Source: Thermopolyspora sp040678635 (lineage in GTDB: Bacteria > Actinomycetota > Actinomycetes > Streptosporangiales > Streptosporangiaceae). From it: DNA of 64,000 bases. The notes beneath the pieces are model-generated. The model was not told the DNA's origin and searched no databases. It saw nothing but the letters and a program-made list of their open reading frames with translations. The stretch is from positions 1 to 64,000 of the forward strand of contig NZ_JBFATZ010000004.1 of assembly GCF_040678635.1 (NCBI RefSeq), given 5' to 3'. The position numbers and the translations under genes were made by a program. Positions 35,391 through 47,842 of this stretch are shown in pieces (within the stretch, counting starts at the first letter, position 1; the number at the start of each line of letters is the position of its first letter).

Positions 35391-36158
35391 TCATCGGACG
35401 CTGTGGACCCTCATCAAGGCTATCAGCCGCTCGCACACGTCCTGGACCGATGTGTTGACCAGGGTGATGTCGAACTCCGGCTCGGCGGCCATCTCGACGC
35501 GTCCGGCGGCCAGCCGCCGCGCGATCACGTCCTCGGGCTCGGTGCCCCGGCCGCGCAGCCGCTCCTCAAGGACCTGCCAGCTCGGCGGGGCGAGGAAGAC
35601 CAGCAGGGCCTCGGGCATGGCCGCGCGGACCTGCCGCGCGCCCTGCAGGTCGATCTCCAGCAGCGTGGGGACGCCCGAGTTCAGCCGCTCGATGACCGGC
35701 CCGGCGGGCGTGCCGTACCGGTTGCCGGCGAACTCCGCCCATTCGAGCAGTTCGCCGGCGGCCACCAGGCGGTCGAACTCCACGTCGTCCACGAAGTGGT
35801 ACTCCACCCCGTCGGTCTCGCCCGGGCGAGGCCTCCGGGTGGTCACCGAGACCGACAGCCACACCTCGGGGTGTGTCCGCCGGAGCTCGGCGACGACCGT
35901 GGACTTACCCACGCCCGACGGCCCGGACAGGACCGTCAGGCGGTTGCCGGTCGGCCCGGAGAAGCGCCCGTGCACGGATGCCGTCTCCTCCGGGTGGCCG
36001 TTGCGGGAGGGAAGCTCACCGGCGCCCGTCTCGAAGCCGTCGCGGGCGGCCCTCGTCGGACCCCCCGCGGCGTGCGCCGCGACGGTCGCGTGAATCCGGC
36101 CTTCGCCGGACCAGGACATGCCGGTCACTTCATCCCCCCGTAGACCATCCCCGCTCAC
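35391..36158 (-). CDS. gmk: Guanylate kinase
   Basis: It phosphorylates GMP to GDP. The P-loop GPSGVGKST and the GMP-binding region (VSVTTRRPRPGETDGVEYHF) are clear. The protein as drawn has 255 residues because about 70 precede the usual start of the fold (NRLTVLSGPSG); the GTG at 36158 has GAGAGG close upstream, and an in-frame ATG at 36119 would give 242 residues. The N-terminal extension shows no recognisable domain. It lies between mihF and rpoZ. Confidence 0.94.
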   Translation of the reverse strand: MSGDGLRGDEVTGMSWSGEGRIHATVAAHAAGGPTRAARDGFETGAGELPSRNGHPEETASVHGRFSGPTGNRLTVLSGPSGVGKSTVVAELRRTHPEVWLSVSVTTRRPRPGETDGVEYHFVDDVEFDRLVAAGELLEWAEFAGNRYGTPAGPVIERLNSGVPTLLEIDLQGARQVRAAMPEALLVFLAPPSWQVLEERLRGRGTEPEDVIARRLAAGRVEMAAEPEFDITLVNTSVQDVCERLIALMRVHSVR

Positions 36159-36257
36159 GCCGCCTCTCGCGGAGGCGCCGCGAGTGGGACGCTGCCGAAC
36201 CTACCGGTTCGCACGCACCGCCCACTCACGCGGGGTCGACCGTCCGGTCGGAGCCGA

Positions 36258-36581
36258 TCAGGCCTCGGCCCCGCCGAACTCGCGCTCCAGGGCGGAACGC
36301 TGGTTTGCCCCGAGTCCCCGCACACGCCGGGACTCGGCGATACCGAGCCGCTCCATGAGCTGCTTGGCGCGGACCTTGCCCACGCCGGGTAGCGACTCCA
36401 GCAACGCCGACACCTTCATCTTTCCGATGACGTCGTCGGCCTGCCCGTCTTTCAGCACCTCAGCCAGAGAAACCGCGCCATGCTTGAGCCGGTTCTTGAC
36501 CTCGGCACGCTCTTTGCGGGCCTTGGCAGCCTTCTCCAGGGCTGCGGCGCGCTGCTCGGGGGTCAGAGGAGGAAGAGCCAC
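36258..36581 (-). CDS. mihF: Integration host factor, actinobacterial type
   Basis: A 107-residue nucleoid protein that binds DNA through a helix-two-turn-helix fold and affects supercoiling, development and phage integration in actinobacteria. Diagnostic segments are LTPEQRAAALEKAAKARKER at the N-terminus and LESLPGVGKVRAKQLMERLG at the C-terminus. The GTG start is preceded by GAGGTGA. It lies upstream of gmk in the conserved order. About 950 bp without a gene precede it, with AT-rich palindromes some 400 bp away. Confidence 0.95.
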   Translation of the reverse strand: MALPPLTPEQRAAALEKAAKARKERAEVKNRLKHGAVSLAEVLKDGQADDVIGKMKVSALLESLPGVGKVRAKQLMERLGIAESRRVRGLGANQRSALEREFGGAEA

Positions 36582-37529
36582 GCCGGGTCACCTCGAATTT
36601 CTGTCGATGTACTCGGACGGGAGGGGAAACTAGCTGGTCTTTGGCCTTCAGGCAACGTCAAAGGAGGTTTATCCCCTTACAAAATCTCGTTCATGTCGTT
36701 CCGTGACTGGAAATGTACGTTCCGTCTACCAAAAGCCCCCCACCATCCGGATTTCCGGCGGCCTCCGCAGCCCCGCCCGGCGGACGCTCCAGACCCCTCG
36801 GCGGGCCGCAGGGCGGCACCGTCGCGCGCCCCTCGGGCCGTCTCCTCGCGAACGCGAGAACCTCCGCCGCGCCCCTCCGACAGGTCCCGGCAAGGCTTTC
36901 GACCGGCCCCGCGAGCCCCCGAGAAGGGGGTCGGAAGCGCTCCGAAAGGGCCGTTGAACGCACATCAATAGTCCGATATATCCGAATTTCGAGAACCAAT
37001 TCGAACCAGGTTCTGGTTACTCTCCGTATCCGGCGCTCGGCTTCGCAGACCCCCGACCCGCCGCTCCGCCACGCCGCCGACGGCCCGCGCCACGGCCTTC
37101 CCGGTCCGCCCGAGTCCGGCCCTGGGACGTCATGCGCGCCGTCGGCCAAGGCCCCGGCCCGGCGGACGCGGGCCGGGGTCGGTGAGAGATTTTTCACAAG
37201 ACAACCCGCGCGAGATAAGGACGCCCGGCTCCGGCCGGGTGGGTCTCCGGGGGCCTCAGAGGCGGGCGGCGGGACGCCACGTCGGGCGAATGCGCCGCGG
37301 TGTCGGTGATCGCCCGGACCCGCGCGACGGCCTGCCAGGCCCCCAGAGGGCGCATGGACGGCCGTCGGCGCAAGGGCCCGACGGCATGGTCGTCACCGGC
37401 CACCACCGGGACCACATCGGTGATCAGCAGCCGATCGCCAGGGTTCCCCACGGCTCGCCGGAGGCGGCTGTCCAGCGGAGGCGACGACGCGGCGGAGGGC
37501 AGCGGCACCGGGTCGGCGGGACCGGCTGC
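36582..37529. other. Long intergenic stretch between the pyr operon and mihF
   Basis: About 950 bp lie between the stop of pyrF and the start of mihF. No coding frame is convincing. Two AT-rich islands stand out: 36600-36720, near the likely mihF promoter, and 36965-37020, with overlapping palindromes (separate entry). A further AT-rich spot is at 37180-37200 (GAGAGATTTTTCACAAGACAA). Confidence 0.5.
36992..37014. promoter_or_regulatory. Nested palindromes in an AT-rich island upstream of mihF
   Basis: AGAACC (36992-36997) and GGTTCT (37009-37014) form an inverted pair 11 bases apart. Inside lie TTCGAA (37000-37005) and the perfect palindrome GAACCAGGTTC (37003-37013). A TATATC sequence at 36976-36982 could be a -10 element. 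The cluster looks like an operator but matches no box I can name. Confidence 0.4.
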
Positions 37530-38231
37530 TCAGCGGGGGGCGACGCGGCGGCGGAGGGCGGCGGCGATGCCCGCGGCGGCGGCGCCGGGGTCGGCGGAGC
37601 CGGTGATGGGGCGGCCGATGACGAGCAGGTCGGCGCCGGCGGCGAGGGCCTCCTCCGGCGTGGCGACGCGGGCCTGGTCCTGGGTGTCGGCGCCGGCGGG
37701 GCGTACGCCCGGGGTGATGAGGGTGATGTCCGGGCCGACCTCGGCGCGGACGTCGGCGACCTCGTGCGGGGAGCACACCAGCGCCTGGGCGCCCGCGCCG
37801 ACCGCCAGGGCCGCCAGGCGGCGGGCGGCGTCGGTGGCCGGGCCTCGGAGGCCGACCGCGCCGAGATCGTCGGCGGTGAGCGACGTCAGCACCGTCACGG
37901 CCGCGATCTGGGTCTGCGGGGCGGCCTCGACGGCGGCGCGGATCATGGCGGCGCCGCCGGCGGCGTGCACGGTGAGGATGGCGGGCTTGAAGCGGGCGAC
38001 GGCGCGGGTCGCCCCGGCGACGGTGTTGGGGATGTCGTGCAGCTTCAGGTCGAGGAAGACCCGTACGCCGCTCGCCCCGCGCACCGAGGCGATCACGTCG
38101 GGGCCGTAGCGCAGGTACAGTTCAAGACCCACCTTCACGGTGCTGACGTGGGGGGTGACCAGGCCGGCCCAGCGGGCGGCGGTCTCCAGGTCGGGCGCGT
38201 CCAGCGCGACGGCGATGGGGGCGGGCGTCAC
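37530..38231 (-). CDS. pyrF: Orotidine 5'-phosphate decarboxylase
   Basis: It makes UMP from OMP, the last step of the pathway. The 233-residue barrel has the catalytic FLDLKLHDIPNTV motif and VKVGLELYLRYG. It is the last gene of the pyr operon; its GTG overlaps the pyrD stop as GTGA. Confidence 0.95.
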   Translation of the reverse strand: MTPAPIAVALDAPDLETAARWAGLVTPHVSTVKVGLELYLRYGPDVIASVRGASGVRVFLDLKLHDIPNTVAGATRAVARFKPAILTVHAAGGAAMIRAAVEAAPQTQIAAVTVLTSLTADDLGAVGLRGPATDAARRLAALAVGAGAQALVCSPHEVADVRAEVGPDITLITPGVRPAGADTQDQARVATPEEALAAGADLLVIGRPITGSADPGAAAAGIAAALRRRVAPR

Positions 38232-39202
38232 AGCGAACTCTCCTCAAGATCGGTACGGCCTCGGGCGCCGGAGCCCGGCGGGCGGTGGGCGAGGCCCACG
38301 GCGTCGGCCAGCCGCTCGAAGCCGCGTTTGTGCAGCAGGTCCTCCAGCTCGCGCAGGATGCGCAGGCAGGCGTAGGGGTCGTGGAAGACGGCGGTGCCGA
38401 CCCCGACGACGCAGGCGCCCGCCAGGATCAGCTCCAGCGCGTCGCGGCCGGTCATGACGCCGCCCATGCCGACGATGGGCACGCCGGGCAGCGCGGCGTG
38501 CACCTGCCACAGGCAGCGCACCGCCAGCGGCCGTACGGCGGGCCCGGACAGCCCCCCGGTCCCGGCGGCGAGGGCCGGGCGCATGGTGTCCACGTCGATG
38601 CTCATGCCGAGCGGCGTGTTGATCATGGAGAGCGCGTCGGCGCCCCCGTCGACGCAGGCGCGGGCGACGGTCACCACGTCGGCCACGTCCGGCGAGAGCT
38701 TGGCGATCACCGGCGTGTCGTACCGGCTGGAGGCGCGGACCGAGGCGATCACCTCGGCGGCGGCGGCGCCGTCTCTGGCGAAAACCCGCCCGCGGTCCTC
38801 GACGTTGGGGCAGGATAGGTTCACCTCGATCGCCGTCACGCCGGGGGCGTCGGCCAGCCGCCGGGCCAGCGCGCCGTATTCGGCGACGCTGCCTCCGCCG
38901 ATGGAGACGATCGTGGTGACGCCGCGCTCGGCGAGCCAGGGCAGCTCGCGGTCGAGGAAGGCGTCGATGCCCGGCCCCTGCAGGCCGACGGCGTTGAGCA
39001 GGCCGGAGGGCGTCTCGGCGGTGCGCGGGGTGGGGCGGCCCGATCTCGGGGCCATCGTGATCGTGCGGGTGACCAGCGCGCCGAGCCGGTTCAGGTCGAA
39101 GAACTGGGCCAGCTCGCGCCCGGAGCCCGCGCATCCGGCGGCCGTCGTGATCGGGTTGGCGAGTTCGACGTGTGCCAGGTAGGTCCGCATATCAACTGAC
39201 AT
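38228..39202 (-). CDS. pyrD: Dihydroorotate dehydrogenase, class 1B catalytic subunit
   Basis: An FMN enzyme oxidising dihydroorotate to orotate. The 324 residues include the active-site Cys in VNLSCPNVEDRG and the flavin-binding VPIVGMGGVMTGRDALE. The presence of PyrK just upstream marks it as the NAD-linked class 1B heterotetramer. The ATG at 39202 is preceded by AGGGA and overlaps the pyrK stop; the frame continues upstream only through the repeat tract of pyrK. A second ATG at 39190 is possible. Confidence 0.94.
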   Translation of the reverse strand: MSVDMRTYLAHVELANPITTAAGCAGSGRELAQFFDLNRLGALVTRTITMAPRSGRPTPRTAETPSGLLNAVGLQGPGIDAFLDRELPWLAERGVTTIVSIGGGSVAEYGALARRLADAPGVTAIEVNLSCPNVEDRGRVFARDGAAAAEVIASVRASSRYDTPVIAKLSPDVADVVTVARACVDGGADALSMINTPLGMSIDVDTMRPALAAGTGGLSGPAVRPLAVRCLWQVHAALPGVPIVGMGGVMTGRDALELILAGACVVGVGTAVFHDPYACLRILRELEDLLHKRGFERLADAVGLAHRPPGSGARGRTDLEESSL

Positions 39203-40184
39203 GTCGGTTCCCTGTCTGGCCGCCGTCGTGCTGGGCGCGCACGCCCGGCGTCCCTGAAGCACCCGAAGCCCCCGAGGCCCCCGAGGCCCCCGAGGCCCCC
39301 GGAGCACCCAAGGCCCCCGATGTCCCGGGAGCGCCCGGAGCGCCCAGGGCATCGAACGGGATCGTGCCGATGTCCTCGAAGCGCACCCGCTCGCCGCGGA
39401 ACACCGGGCCGTCCACGCACGAGCGCACCATGCGCGTGACCCCGTCCTCGCCGATCACCGGCAGCACGCACGACATGCACACCCCGATGCCGCAGACCAT
39501 CTGCTGCTCCACCGCGACCTGCACGGGGATGTCGAACTCGATCGCCACCGCGGCGACCCCGCGCAGGGTCGCCATCGGGCCGCACGCGTACACCACGTCG
39601 GCGCGCGTGTCGGCGATCACGGCGGGCAGCACGTCGGTCACCCTGCCCCGTACGCCCAGCGAGCCGTCCTCGGTCGTCAGCGTCGTCGTCTCGCCCATGC
39701 GCCGGGCGCGCAGCGCGCCGAACACCCGGTCGGCGCTCGCCGCGCCCAGCACGAAGTCGACGCGGCAGCCCCGCCGCTGCAGCAGGTCGGCGAGGGCGAA
39801 CAGGGTGGCGGTGCCGTACTCGCCGCCGACCAGGACGCAGTTCACCGGGTCGCGGGGCAGCGGAAAGGGGCGGCCGAGCGGGCCGACCAGGTCGAGCGTG
39901 TCGCGCGCCTTGCGCTCGGCGAGCCACGCCGTGCCGGGGCCGCGCACGGTGAAGACGAACTCCACCGTGCCGCCGTAGTCGGGCTTGACGTCGTGCACCG
40001 AGAAGGCGCGGCGGGCGAGCGTCGAGGACCACGCGCCGCCCACCGCGACGGTGACGAAGTGGCCGGGGCGGAAGCGCTCGGCGATGCCGGGGGCGACGAC
40101 GGTGAGCGCATGGTAGGCGTCGACGCGGCGCGTCGTCAGCACCGTGCCGGTCACCTGCACCGGACTAGCAGCCGTCTGTCTCAC
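39192..40184 (-). CDS. pyrK: Dihydroorotate dehydrogenase electron-transfer subunit
   Basis: The 330-residue partner of PyrD carries electrons to NAD. It has an N-terminal FAD-binding barrel (RPGHFVTVAV, LARRAFSVHD), an NAD domain (VLVGGEYGTATLFALADLLQ) and a 2Fe-2S site with CGIGVCMSCVLP and a later Cys. The last 60 residues are a collagen-like tract of GAPGAS repeats, encoded by 9-bp DNA repeats at about 39255-39345, that is absent from normal PyrK. It stands between carB and pyrD. Confidence 0.94.
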   Translation of the reverse strand: MRQTAASPVQVTGTVLTTRRVDAYHALTVVAPGIAERFRPGHFVTVAVGGAWSSTLARRAFSVHDVKPDYGGTVEFVFTVRGPGTAWLAERKARDTLDLVGPLGRPFPLPRDPVNCVLVGGEYGTATLFALADLLQRRGCRVDFVLGAASADRVFGALRARRMGETTTLTTEDGSLGVRGRVTDVLPAVIADTRADVVYACGPMATLRGVAAVAIEFDIPVQVAVEQQMVCGIGVCMSCVLPVIGEDGVTRMVRSCVDGPVFRGERVRFEDIGTIPFDALGAPGAPGTSGALGAPGASGASGASGASGASGTPGVRAQHDGGQTGNRHVS

Positions 40185-40291
40185 CTCCGCCGGAGCACGC
40201 GCCCTCGCTCGCTCGATCTGTCAGCCCAACTTTGCCGTCTGCACTCCCCTCACCGTCAAAGACCCGCCGACGCCGGGCAGGTCAACCTCGA

Positions 40292-43574
<3,283 letters not shown>

Positions 43575-43582
<8 letters not shown>

Positions 43583-44699
43583 GCGCGCCTCCCCTGCCCT
43601 GCTCCATGAGGGCGCAGAACTCGTCGAACAGGCCCTTGGCGTCGTGCGGCCCGGCCGCCGCCTCGGGGTGGTACTGGACGCTGAACGCCGGGTAGTCGAG
43701 CAGCCGCAGGCCCTCGACGCAGTCGTCGTTGAGGTTGACGTGGCTGACCTCGGCCCGGCCGTACGGGGTGTCGAACGGGCCGTCCAGCGGCGCCTGTACG
43801 GCGAAGCCGTGGTTGTGGCTGGTGATGTGCACCCTCCCGGTGCGCCGGTCCTTGACCGGCTGGTTGACGCCGCGGTGGCCGTAGCGGAGCTTGTAGGTGC
43901 CGAGGCCGAGGGCGCGGCCGAGGATCTGGTTGCCGAAGCAGATGCCGAACACCGGCCTGCCCGCCCGCAGCACGCCGGTGACGGCCTCGACGGCGTAGTC
44001 GGCCGCCGCCGGGTCGCCGGGGCCGTTGGACAGGAAGACGCCGTCGGGGTCTAGGGCGAGGATGTCGGCGGCGGTCGCGGTGGCGGGCAGCACGTGCACC
44101 TCGCAGCCGCGCTCGGCCATGCGGTACGGCGTCATCGCCTTGATGCCGAGGTCGAGCGCGGCCACCCGGTGGCGGGTCGCGCCGTGCGCCTTGACCACGT
44201 ACGGCTCGGCCGTGGACACCTGGCGGGCGAGGTCCGCGCCGACCATCGAGGGGCTGCGCCGTACGCGCTCGACGAGCTCGTCCACGCCCGCGAGGGCGTC
44301 GCCGGAGAACACCCCGGCGCGCATCGCGCCGCGCTCGCGCAGATGCCGGGTGAGGGCCCGGGTGCCGGGCATGGCGATGCCGACGATCCCCTGGGCGCGC
44401 AGCTCGTCCTCCAGCGTGCGCCGCGAGCGCCAGTTCGACGGGATGCGCGACGGCTCGCGCACCACGTACCCGGCGACCCAGACGCGGCCGGACTCGGGGT
44501 CCTCGTCGTTGACGCCGGTGTTGCCGATGTGCGGCGCGGTCATCGCGACGATCTGGCCGTGGTAGGAGGGGTCGGTGAGGGTCTCCTGGTAGCCGGTCAT
44601 GCCGGTGTTGAACACCATCTCGCCGAAGGTCTCCCCCACCGCGCCGTACGGCTCGCCGCGGAACGCCCGGCCGTCCTCCAGCACGAGCAGCGCGCTCAT
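43575..44699 (-). CDS. carA: Carbamoyl-phosphate synthase small subunit
   Basis: The glutaminase subunit, 374 residues, supplies ammonia to CarB. The class I amidotransferase domain has the nucleophile Cys in VFGICFGNQILGRA and the catalytic His/Glu in YHPEAAAGP; the N-terminal half begins LVLEDGRAFRGEPYGA. The ATG at 44699 overlaps the pyrC stop as ATGA; the frame upstream is a shadow of pyrC. Confidence 0.97.
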
Positions 44700-46009
44700 T
44701 GCAGTTTTCCTTCCAGAACGGTGGGCCGGCCGCGCAGGAACGTGGCCACGACGCGGCCGGGCAGGGTCAGGCCGGTGTAGGGGGTGTTGCGGCTGCGGGA
44801 GGCGAAGCCGGACGGCTCCACGCGGCGCGACGCCGAGGGGTCGTACAGGGTGATGTTCGCCACCTCTCCGGGCCGGATCGGCCGTCCGTGGCCGCTCAGG
44901 CGGCCGATGGCGGCGGGCCGTGCGGACATGCGGTCGGCGACCCCCGCCCAGTCGAGCAGGCCGGTCTCGACCATCGCCCGCTGCACCACCGAAAGCGCCG
45001 TCTCCAGGCCGATCATGCCCATCGCCGCGGCGTCCCACTCGGTCTCCTTGTCCTCGACCGGGTGGGGGGCGTGGTCGGTGGCGACGCAGTCGATGGTGCC
45101 GTCGGCGAGCGCGGCGCGCAGCGCCTCGACGTCCTCGCGGGTGCGCAGCGGCGGGTTCACCTTGTAGATCGGGTTGTACGAGCCCAGCGGCGAGGACTCG
45201 ACGAGCTCGTCGGTGAGCAGCAGGTGGTGCGGGGTCACCTCGGCGGTGACGTTCCAGCCCTTGGACTTGGCCCAGCGCAGGATCTCCACCGATCCGGCGG
45301 TGGAGACGTGGCAGACGTGCAGCCGGGAGCCGACGTGCGCGGCGAGCAGGCAGTCCCGGGCGATGATCGCCTCCTCGGCGACGGCGGGCCAGCCGACCAG
45401 GCCGAGCCGTCCGGAGACGACGCCCTCGTTCATCTGCGCGCCCTCGGTGAGCCGGGGCTCCTGGGCGTGCTGGGCGATGACGCCGTCGAACGCCTTGACG
45501 TACTCCAGGGCCCGGCGCATCAGCACCGCGTCGGAGACGCACCTGCCGTCGTCGGAGAACACCCGCACCCGGGCGGCGGAGTCGGCCATCGCGCCGAGCT
45601 CGGCGAGCATGGCGCCGCCGAGGCCGGTGGTGACGGCGCCGACGGGCTGGACGTCGCAGTGGCCGGCCTGGCGGCCGAGCCGCCACACCTGCTCGACGAC
45701 TCCGGCGGTGTCGGCGACGGGGCTGGTGTTCGCCATCGCGTGCACGGCGGTGAAGCCGCCGAGCGCGGCGGCGGCGGTGCCGGTCTCGACGGTCTCGGCG
45801 TCCTCGCGGCCGGGCTCGCGCAGGTGGGTGTGCAGATCGACGAGGCCGGGCAGGGCGATCAGCCCGTCGGCGTCGATCACGTGCGCCGCCGCCTCCGACG
45901 CGGCGTCCGGCCCGACGGCGGCGACGACGCCGTCGCGCAGCAGCAGGTCGGCCGCCTCGCCGCCGAGGACCCGCGCCCCCTTGATCAGGTACTCCCCGCC
46001 GGTGCTCAC
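44696..46009 (-). CDS. pyrC: Dihydroorotase
   Basis: A class I (multifunctional-type) zinc amidohydrolase cyclising carbamoyl aspartate. In 437 residues it has the metal motif DLHTHLREPGRED, the CVATDHAPH motif and the GLETALSVV segment. The GTG at 46009 overlaps the pyrB stop as GTGA. Confidence 0.96.
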   Translation of the reverse strand: MSTGGEYLIKGARVLGGEAADLLLRDGVVAAVGPDAASEAAAHVIDADGLIALPGLVDLHTHLREPGREDAETVETGTAAAALGGFTAVHAMANTSPVADTAGVVEQVWRLGRQAGHCDVQPVGAVTTGLGGAMLAELGAMADSAARVRVFSDDGRCVSDAVLMRRALEYVKAFDGVIAQHAQEPRLTEGAQMNEGVVSGRLGLVGWPAVAEEAIIARDCLLAAHVGSRLHVCHVSTAGSVEILRWAKSKGWNVTAEVTPHHLLLTDELVESSPLGSYNPIYKVNPPLRTREDVEALRAALADGTIDCVATDHAPHPVEDKETEWDAAAMGMIGLETALSVVQRAMVETGLLDWAGVADRMSARPAAIGRLSGHGRPIRPGEVANITLYDPSASRRVEPSGFASRSRNTPYTGLTLPGRVVATFLRGRPTVLEGKLQ

Positions 46010-46938
46010 TGCTCTCCCCCTTCGAGCGCCGCGCCTCCGAGCAGGAGATACAGCACGGCCATGCGGATGGTCACGCCGTTGGTCACCTGCTCCACGATCG
46101 TGGAGCGGGCGCTGTCGGCCACGTCGGCGGCGATCTCCATGCCGCGGTTCATCGGTCCCGGATGCATCACCAGCGCCTCGTCGGGCATCTTCGCCAGCCG
46201 GTCGGGGTCGAGCCCGTAGCGGCGGCTGTACTCCCGGGCGGAGGGGAAGTAGGCGGCGTTCATCCGCTCGCGCTGCACGCGCAGCATCATCACCGCGTCC
46301 GACTTGGGCAGCACCGCGTCCAGGTCGTAGGAGACCTCGCACGGCCAGGTCTCCACCGACACCGGCAGCAGTGTGGGCGGGGCCACCAGCGTGACCTCGG
46401 CGCCGAGGGTGTTCAGCAGCAGCACGTTGGAGCGTGCCACCCGGCTGTGCAGGACGTCGCCGACGATCGTGATGCGGCGGCCGTCCAGCCGCCCGAGCCT
46501 GCGGCGCATGGTGAACGCGTCCAGCAGCGCCTGGGTGGGGTGCTCGTGGGTGCCGTCCCCGGCGTTGAGCACGCTGCCGCGCACCCAGGTGGCGAGCCGG
46601 TGCGGGGCCCCCGAGGCGCTGTGCCGGATGACGACCGCGTCGGCGCCCATCGCCTCCAGGGTGAGCGCGGTGTCCTTGAGGCTCTCGCCCTTGGAGACGC
46701 TGGAGCCCTTCGCCGAGAAGTTGATCACGTCGGCGGACAGCCGCTTGGCGGCGGCCTCGAAGGAGATGCGGGTGCGGGTGGAGTCCTCGAAGAACAGGTT
46801 CACCACGGTACGGCCGCGCAGCGTCGGCAGCTTCTTCACCGACCGCTCGGAGACGGCGGCGAGCTCCTCGGCGGTGTCGAGGATGAGCAGCGCGTCGTCC
46901 TTGGACAGGTCGGCCGCGGAGATCAGATGACGCCTCAT
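46006..46938 (-). CDS. pyrB: Aspartate carbamoyltransferase catalytic subunit
   Basis: It joins carbamoyl phosphate and aspartate. The 310-residue protein has EDSTRTRISFE (carbamoyl-phosphate loop), HPTQALLD and VMHPGPMNRG. No pyrI regulatory subunit is present, as usual in actinobacteria. The ATG overlaps the pyrR stop as ATGA. Confidence 0.97.
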   Translation of the reverse strand: MRRHLISAADLSKDDALLILDTAEELAAVSERSVKKLPTLRGRTVVNLFFEDSTRTRISFEAAAKRLSADVINFSAKGSSVSKGESLKDTALTLEAMGADAVVIRHSASGAPHRLATWVRGSVLNAGDGTHEHPTQALLDAFTMRRRLGRLDGRRITIVGDVLHSRVARSNVLLLNTLGAEVTLVAPPTLLPVSVETWPCEVSYDLDAVLPKSDAVMMLRVQRERMNAAYFPSAREYSRRYGLDPDRLAKMPDEALVMHPGPMNRGMEIAADVADSARSTIVEQVTNGVTIRMAVLYLLLGGAALEGGEQ

Positions 46939-47600
46939 GCGCCCTCCTTCTTGATCAGAACCACGGCGTCGCGGTCGTCGACCTCGTTCAGGTAGACCTT
47001 GACGGTCTCGGACTTGGCGGTCGGCAGGTTCTTGCCGACGTAGTCGGCGCGGATGGGCAGCTCGCGGTGGCCGCGGTCGACCAGGGCGGCGAGCTGCACG
47101 GCGCGGGGGCGGCCGAGGTCGTTGAGCGCGTCGAGGGCGGCGCGCACGGTGCGGCCGGAGTAGAGCACGTCGTCGACGAGGACGACGACGCGGTCGTCGA
47201 TCCCGGCGGACGGCAGCCGGGTGGCGCCGAGCGCGCGGGCGGGGCGCAGCCGCAGGTCGTCGCGGTACATGGTGACGTCGAGCGAGCCGACGGGCACCTT
47301 GGCGCCCTCGAACTGCTCGATGTGCCCGGCGAGGCGGGCGGCGAGCTGGACCCCGCGGGTGGGGATGCCCAGCAGCACGACGTCGTCGGCGCCCTTAGTG
47401 CGTTCCAGGATCTCGTGCGCGATCCGGATCAGCGCGCGGTTGATGTCGGGACCCTCCAGGACCGCGCGGGGTGCCTGGGGCGTAGGACCGGAAGCCGGAC
47501 CGGAAGCCTGGCCGGAATCGGAGTGGGATTCGTCACGCCCGTCGCGGGCGCCGTCCGGCGCGCGAGGATGATCGTGGGCATGCGGAATGGCATCGGCCAA
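46935..47600 (-). CDS. pyrR: PyrR bifunctional pyr operon regulator / uracil phosphoribosyltransferase
   Basis: An RNA-binding regulator that senses UMP, first gene of the pyr operon. The PRTase loop is VVVLVDDVLYSGRTVRAAL, with GIPTRGVQLAARLA before it; the final KVYLNEVDDRDAVVLIK is typical of PyrR. I place the start at TTG 47600 because AGGTGG lies nine bases upstream and the only upstream alternative, GTG 47627, is inside the PyrR-binding hairpin without a ribosome site. The first 45 residues are a variable His/Asp/Gly-rich extension. Confidence 0.92.
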   Translation of the reverse strand: MADAIPHAHDHPRAPDGARDGRDESHSDSGQASGPASGPTPQAPRAVLEGPDINRALIRIAHEILERTKGADDVVLLGIPTRGVQLAARLAGHIEQFEGAKVPVGSLDVTMYRDDLRLRPARALGATRLPSAGIDDRVVVLVDDVLYSGRTVRAALDALNDLGRPRAVQLAALVDRGHRELPIRADYVGKNLPTAKSETVKVYLNEVDDRDAVVLIKKEGA

Positions 47601-47617
47601 TGAGACGCACCACCTTT

Positions 47618-47635
47618 CCCGCCTCACGGGACGGG
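47618..47635 (-). promoter_or_regulatory. PyrR-binding RNA hairpin just upstream of the pyrR ribosome site
   Basis: On the minus strand CCCGTC, loop CCGTGA, GGCGGG forms a 6-bp stem. The sequence GTCCCGTGAGGC fits the PyrR recognition consensus (RUCCNGNGAGGY). The Shine-Dalgarno AGGTGG (47610-47615) begins two bases after the hairpin, so PyrR-UMP binding would block ribosome entry, the translational repression described for mycobacterial pyr operons. Confidence 0.85.
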
Positions 47636-47842
47636 TCTTAAAGGAAGCAGTGATCGCGATCGAGGTCGCCTCGCCGGCCCGCTCCGGTCGGCCCGTTCAC
47701 GGCGTCCGGCTCGGCGGCCTGTCTCGCCCCACACGTTAGCAGCCCGCAGCGAACGCTCCGCGTCCCGCCCTCGCCGGGCCGTGGGAGGGCGGGACGACGG
47801 CGGGTACCCTTCGGACGACTCGGACGACCCCGGAGGCATGCG

